Origin: an uncultured Gammaproteobacteria bacterium
Lineage (GTDB): Bacteria > Pseudomonadota > Gammaproteobacteria > GCA-001735895
Assembly (NCBI GenBank): GCA_945787265.1
Contig: CALZHS010000007.1
Span: 1-13,671 of the forward strand
DNA length: 13,671 nucleotides
Direction: 5' to 3'
Part shown: piece by piece, positions 12,816 to 13,671 of the stretch
Position numbering within the stretch: the stretch's first letter is position 1
Layout of the letters: each line of letters starts with the position of its first letter
Program-made: the position numbers and the translations under genes
Notes under the pieces: generated by a model
What the model was told of the DNA's origin: nothing
The model's database searches: none
The model's input: the letters and a program-made list of their open reading frames with translations, nothing else

Positions 12816-13671
12816 ATGGCGCCAATGAATTCACGTGCAATTCCGGCAGGCATCGTGCTGGTAATGCTCGGGCTGATCATAATGGCACCGCTGGGCGGCC
12901 TGGTAAACCTCAGCGGACTGCCGGGTTACGAGCCCGGAGATCTGCGGTTCTGGCACAGCAGTTATATCCGGCGGGTTCTGTTTTTCAGTCTCTGGCAGGC
13001 GAGCCTTTCGACGATTCTAAGCGTGTTGCCGGCAATCCTGGTGGCGCGTGCATTTGCACTGCAACCGAATTTTCCGATGCGCGCGCTGTTGCTTCGGCTG
13101 TTCGCGTTACCACTGGTGGTACCCGCGGTGGTTGCGGTAATGGGAGTGGTTTCCGTTTATGGCAGCGATGGCTGGGTATCGCTGGGCAGGTCGCTATACG
13201 GGCTTAACGGCATATTGCTGGCGCACGTTTTTTTCAATTTGCCGCTCGCGGTGCGACTGCTGTTACCACAATGGCAGACGATTCCCGAGCACCACTGGCA
13301 GCTCGGCGACCAGCTGGGAATGAGCGCCTGGCAACGCTGGTGCTTGCTGGAATGGCCGGCACTGCGTGAGGCATTGCCGGGGGTTATGCTACTGGTATTC
13401 ATGTTATGCCTGACCAGTTTTGCCGTGGTATTAACGCTTGGTGGCGGTCCAAAAAGCACCACCCTGGAGGTCGCGATTTACCAGTCCCTGCGCTTTGACT
13501 TTAATCCTGCCAGGGCCGTTGTGCTGGCACTGCTGCAGCTCCTGGTATGTATGCTGGTAGCCATTGTCACGTTAAAGCTGAAGCGCTTGCCCGAAGTCGA
13601 AATCGCTCTCAATTCCGGCGCGCTGGCGACTCGCTCTGTTCAAAAACCGCTCGGTGTGGTCCTGATCCTGG
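12816..13671 (+). CDS. thiP: thiamine ABC transporter permease ThiP (partial)
   Basis: The frame is open from ATG 12816 to the end of the window (285 codons). ThiP is the inner-membrane permease of the thiamine importer, about 530 residues and 12 helices in E. coli, so roughly the first half is present. Membrane helices lie at about residues 10-30, 53-78, 91-113, 129-150, 187-207 and 231-254. The EAA-type loop that contacts the ATPase ThiQ is at about 160-180 (QLGDQLGMSAWQRWCLLEWP). Segments such as GILLAHVFFNLPLA, FMLCLTSFAVVLTLGGGP and LEVAIYQSLRFDFNPARA match E. coli ThiP closely. It starts four bases after the thiB stop with no visible ribosome site; a second ATG at 12825 is possible. thiQ is expected beyond the window. 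Confidence 0.93.
   Translation, partial: MAPMNSRAIPAGIVLVMLGLIIMAPLGGLVNLSGLPGYEPGDLRFWHSSYIRRVLFFSLWQASLSTILSVLPAILVARAFALQPNFPMRALLLRLFALPLVVPAVVAVMGVVSVYGSDGWVSLGRSLYGLNGILLAHVFFNLPLAVRLLLPQWQTIPEHHWQLGDQLGMSAWQRWCLLEWPALREALPGVMLLVFMLCLTSFAVVLTLGGGPKSTTLEVAIYQSLRFDFNPARAVVLALLQLLVCMLVAIVTLKLKRLPEVEIALNSGALATRSVQKPLGVVLIL

Noticed and set aside
1..13671. Mobile element, prophage, CRISPR array, tRNA or defence system
   Set aside because: No transposase, integrase, phage gene, regular repeat-spacer array or tRNA-like fold was seen; nearly every base is explained by core genes.

Overview
The window reads as a chromosomal segment of a gammaproteobacterium. The C-terminus of GyrB, the oligopeptidase A, the UbiD, the YgeA-type racemase, TrhO and ThiB/ThiP all resemble the Escherichia/Pseudomonas-type proteins closely. 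The DNA is moderately GC-rich, mostly coding on both strands, and has no tRNA, rRNA, insertion sequence, phage gene or CRISPR array that I can recognise. It looks like core genome. The genus cannot be fixed from this sequence alone.

Layout. 1-438: end of gyrB (gene cut by the window edge). 507-2040: a two-gene membrane unit, a LemA protein and a GIDE-domain protein that carries a perfect EF-hand calcium loop. 2098-6273: a tight forward cluster of oligopeptidase A (prlC), a YgiM-type SH3/coiled-coil membrane protein and ubiD, with gaps of 3 and 0 bases. 6349-7300: a solitary ParA-type ATPase followed by a small [2Fe-2S] ferredoxin whose start codon is unclear. 7297-7995 (minus): an amino-acid racemase. 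8040-8258: a small DUF2835 protein. 8255-9238 (minus): trhO. 9352-10033 (minus): a SRPBCC protein and a YbcJ-like S4 protein. 10196-11588: a circularly permuted GTPase (RbgA/YlqF) and a GNAT acetyltransferase. 11661-11752: a TPP riboswitch heading thiB and thiP, the latter running off the window end.

How the genes work together. Three groups are clear: LemA with GIDE (a recurrent pairing at membranes, role poorly known), the thiamine import operon under a TPP riboswitch, and UbiD of ubiquinone synthesis. TrhO, RbgA and the S4 protein all act on tRNA or ribosomes but lie in separate transcription units. Both convergent gene pairs overlap by exactly four bases, at a palindromic CTAG and a palindromic TTAA, so the region is very compact.

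No clearly new defence or mobile system is visible. The features most worth following are the EF-hand inside the GIDE protein, the ParA gene lying between ubiD and a start-less, reductase-less ferredoxin, the long inverted repeat upstream of rbgA, and the shared -10 region between the racemase and DUF2835 genes.
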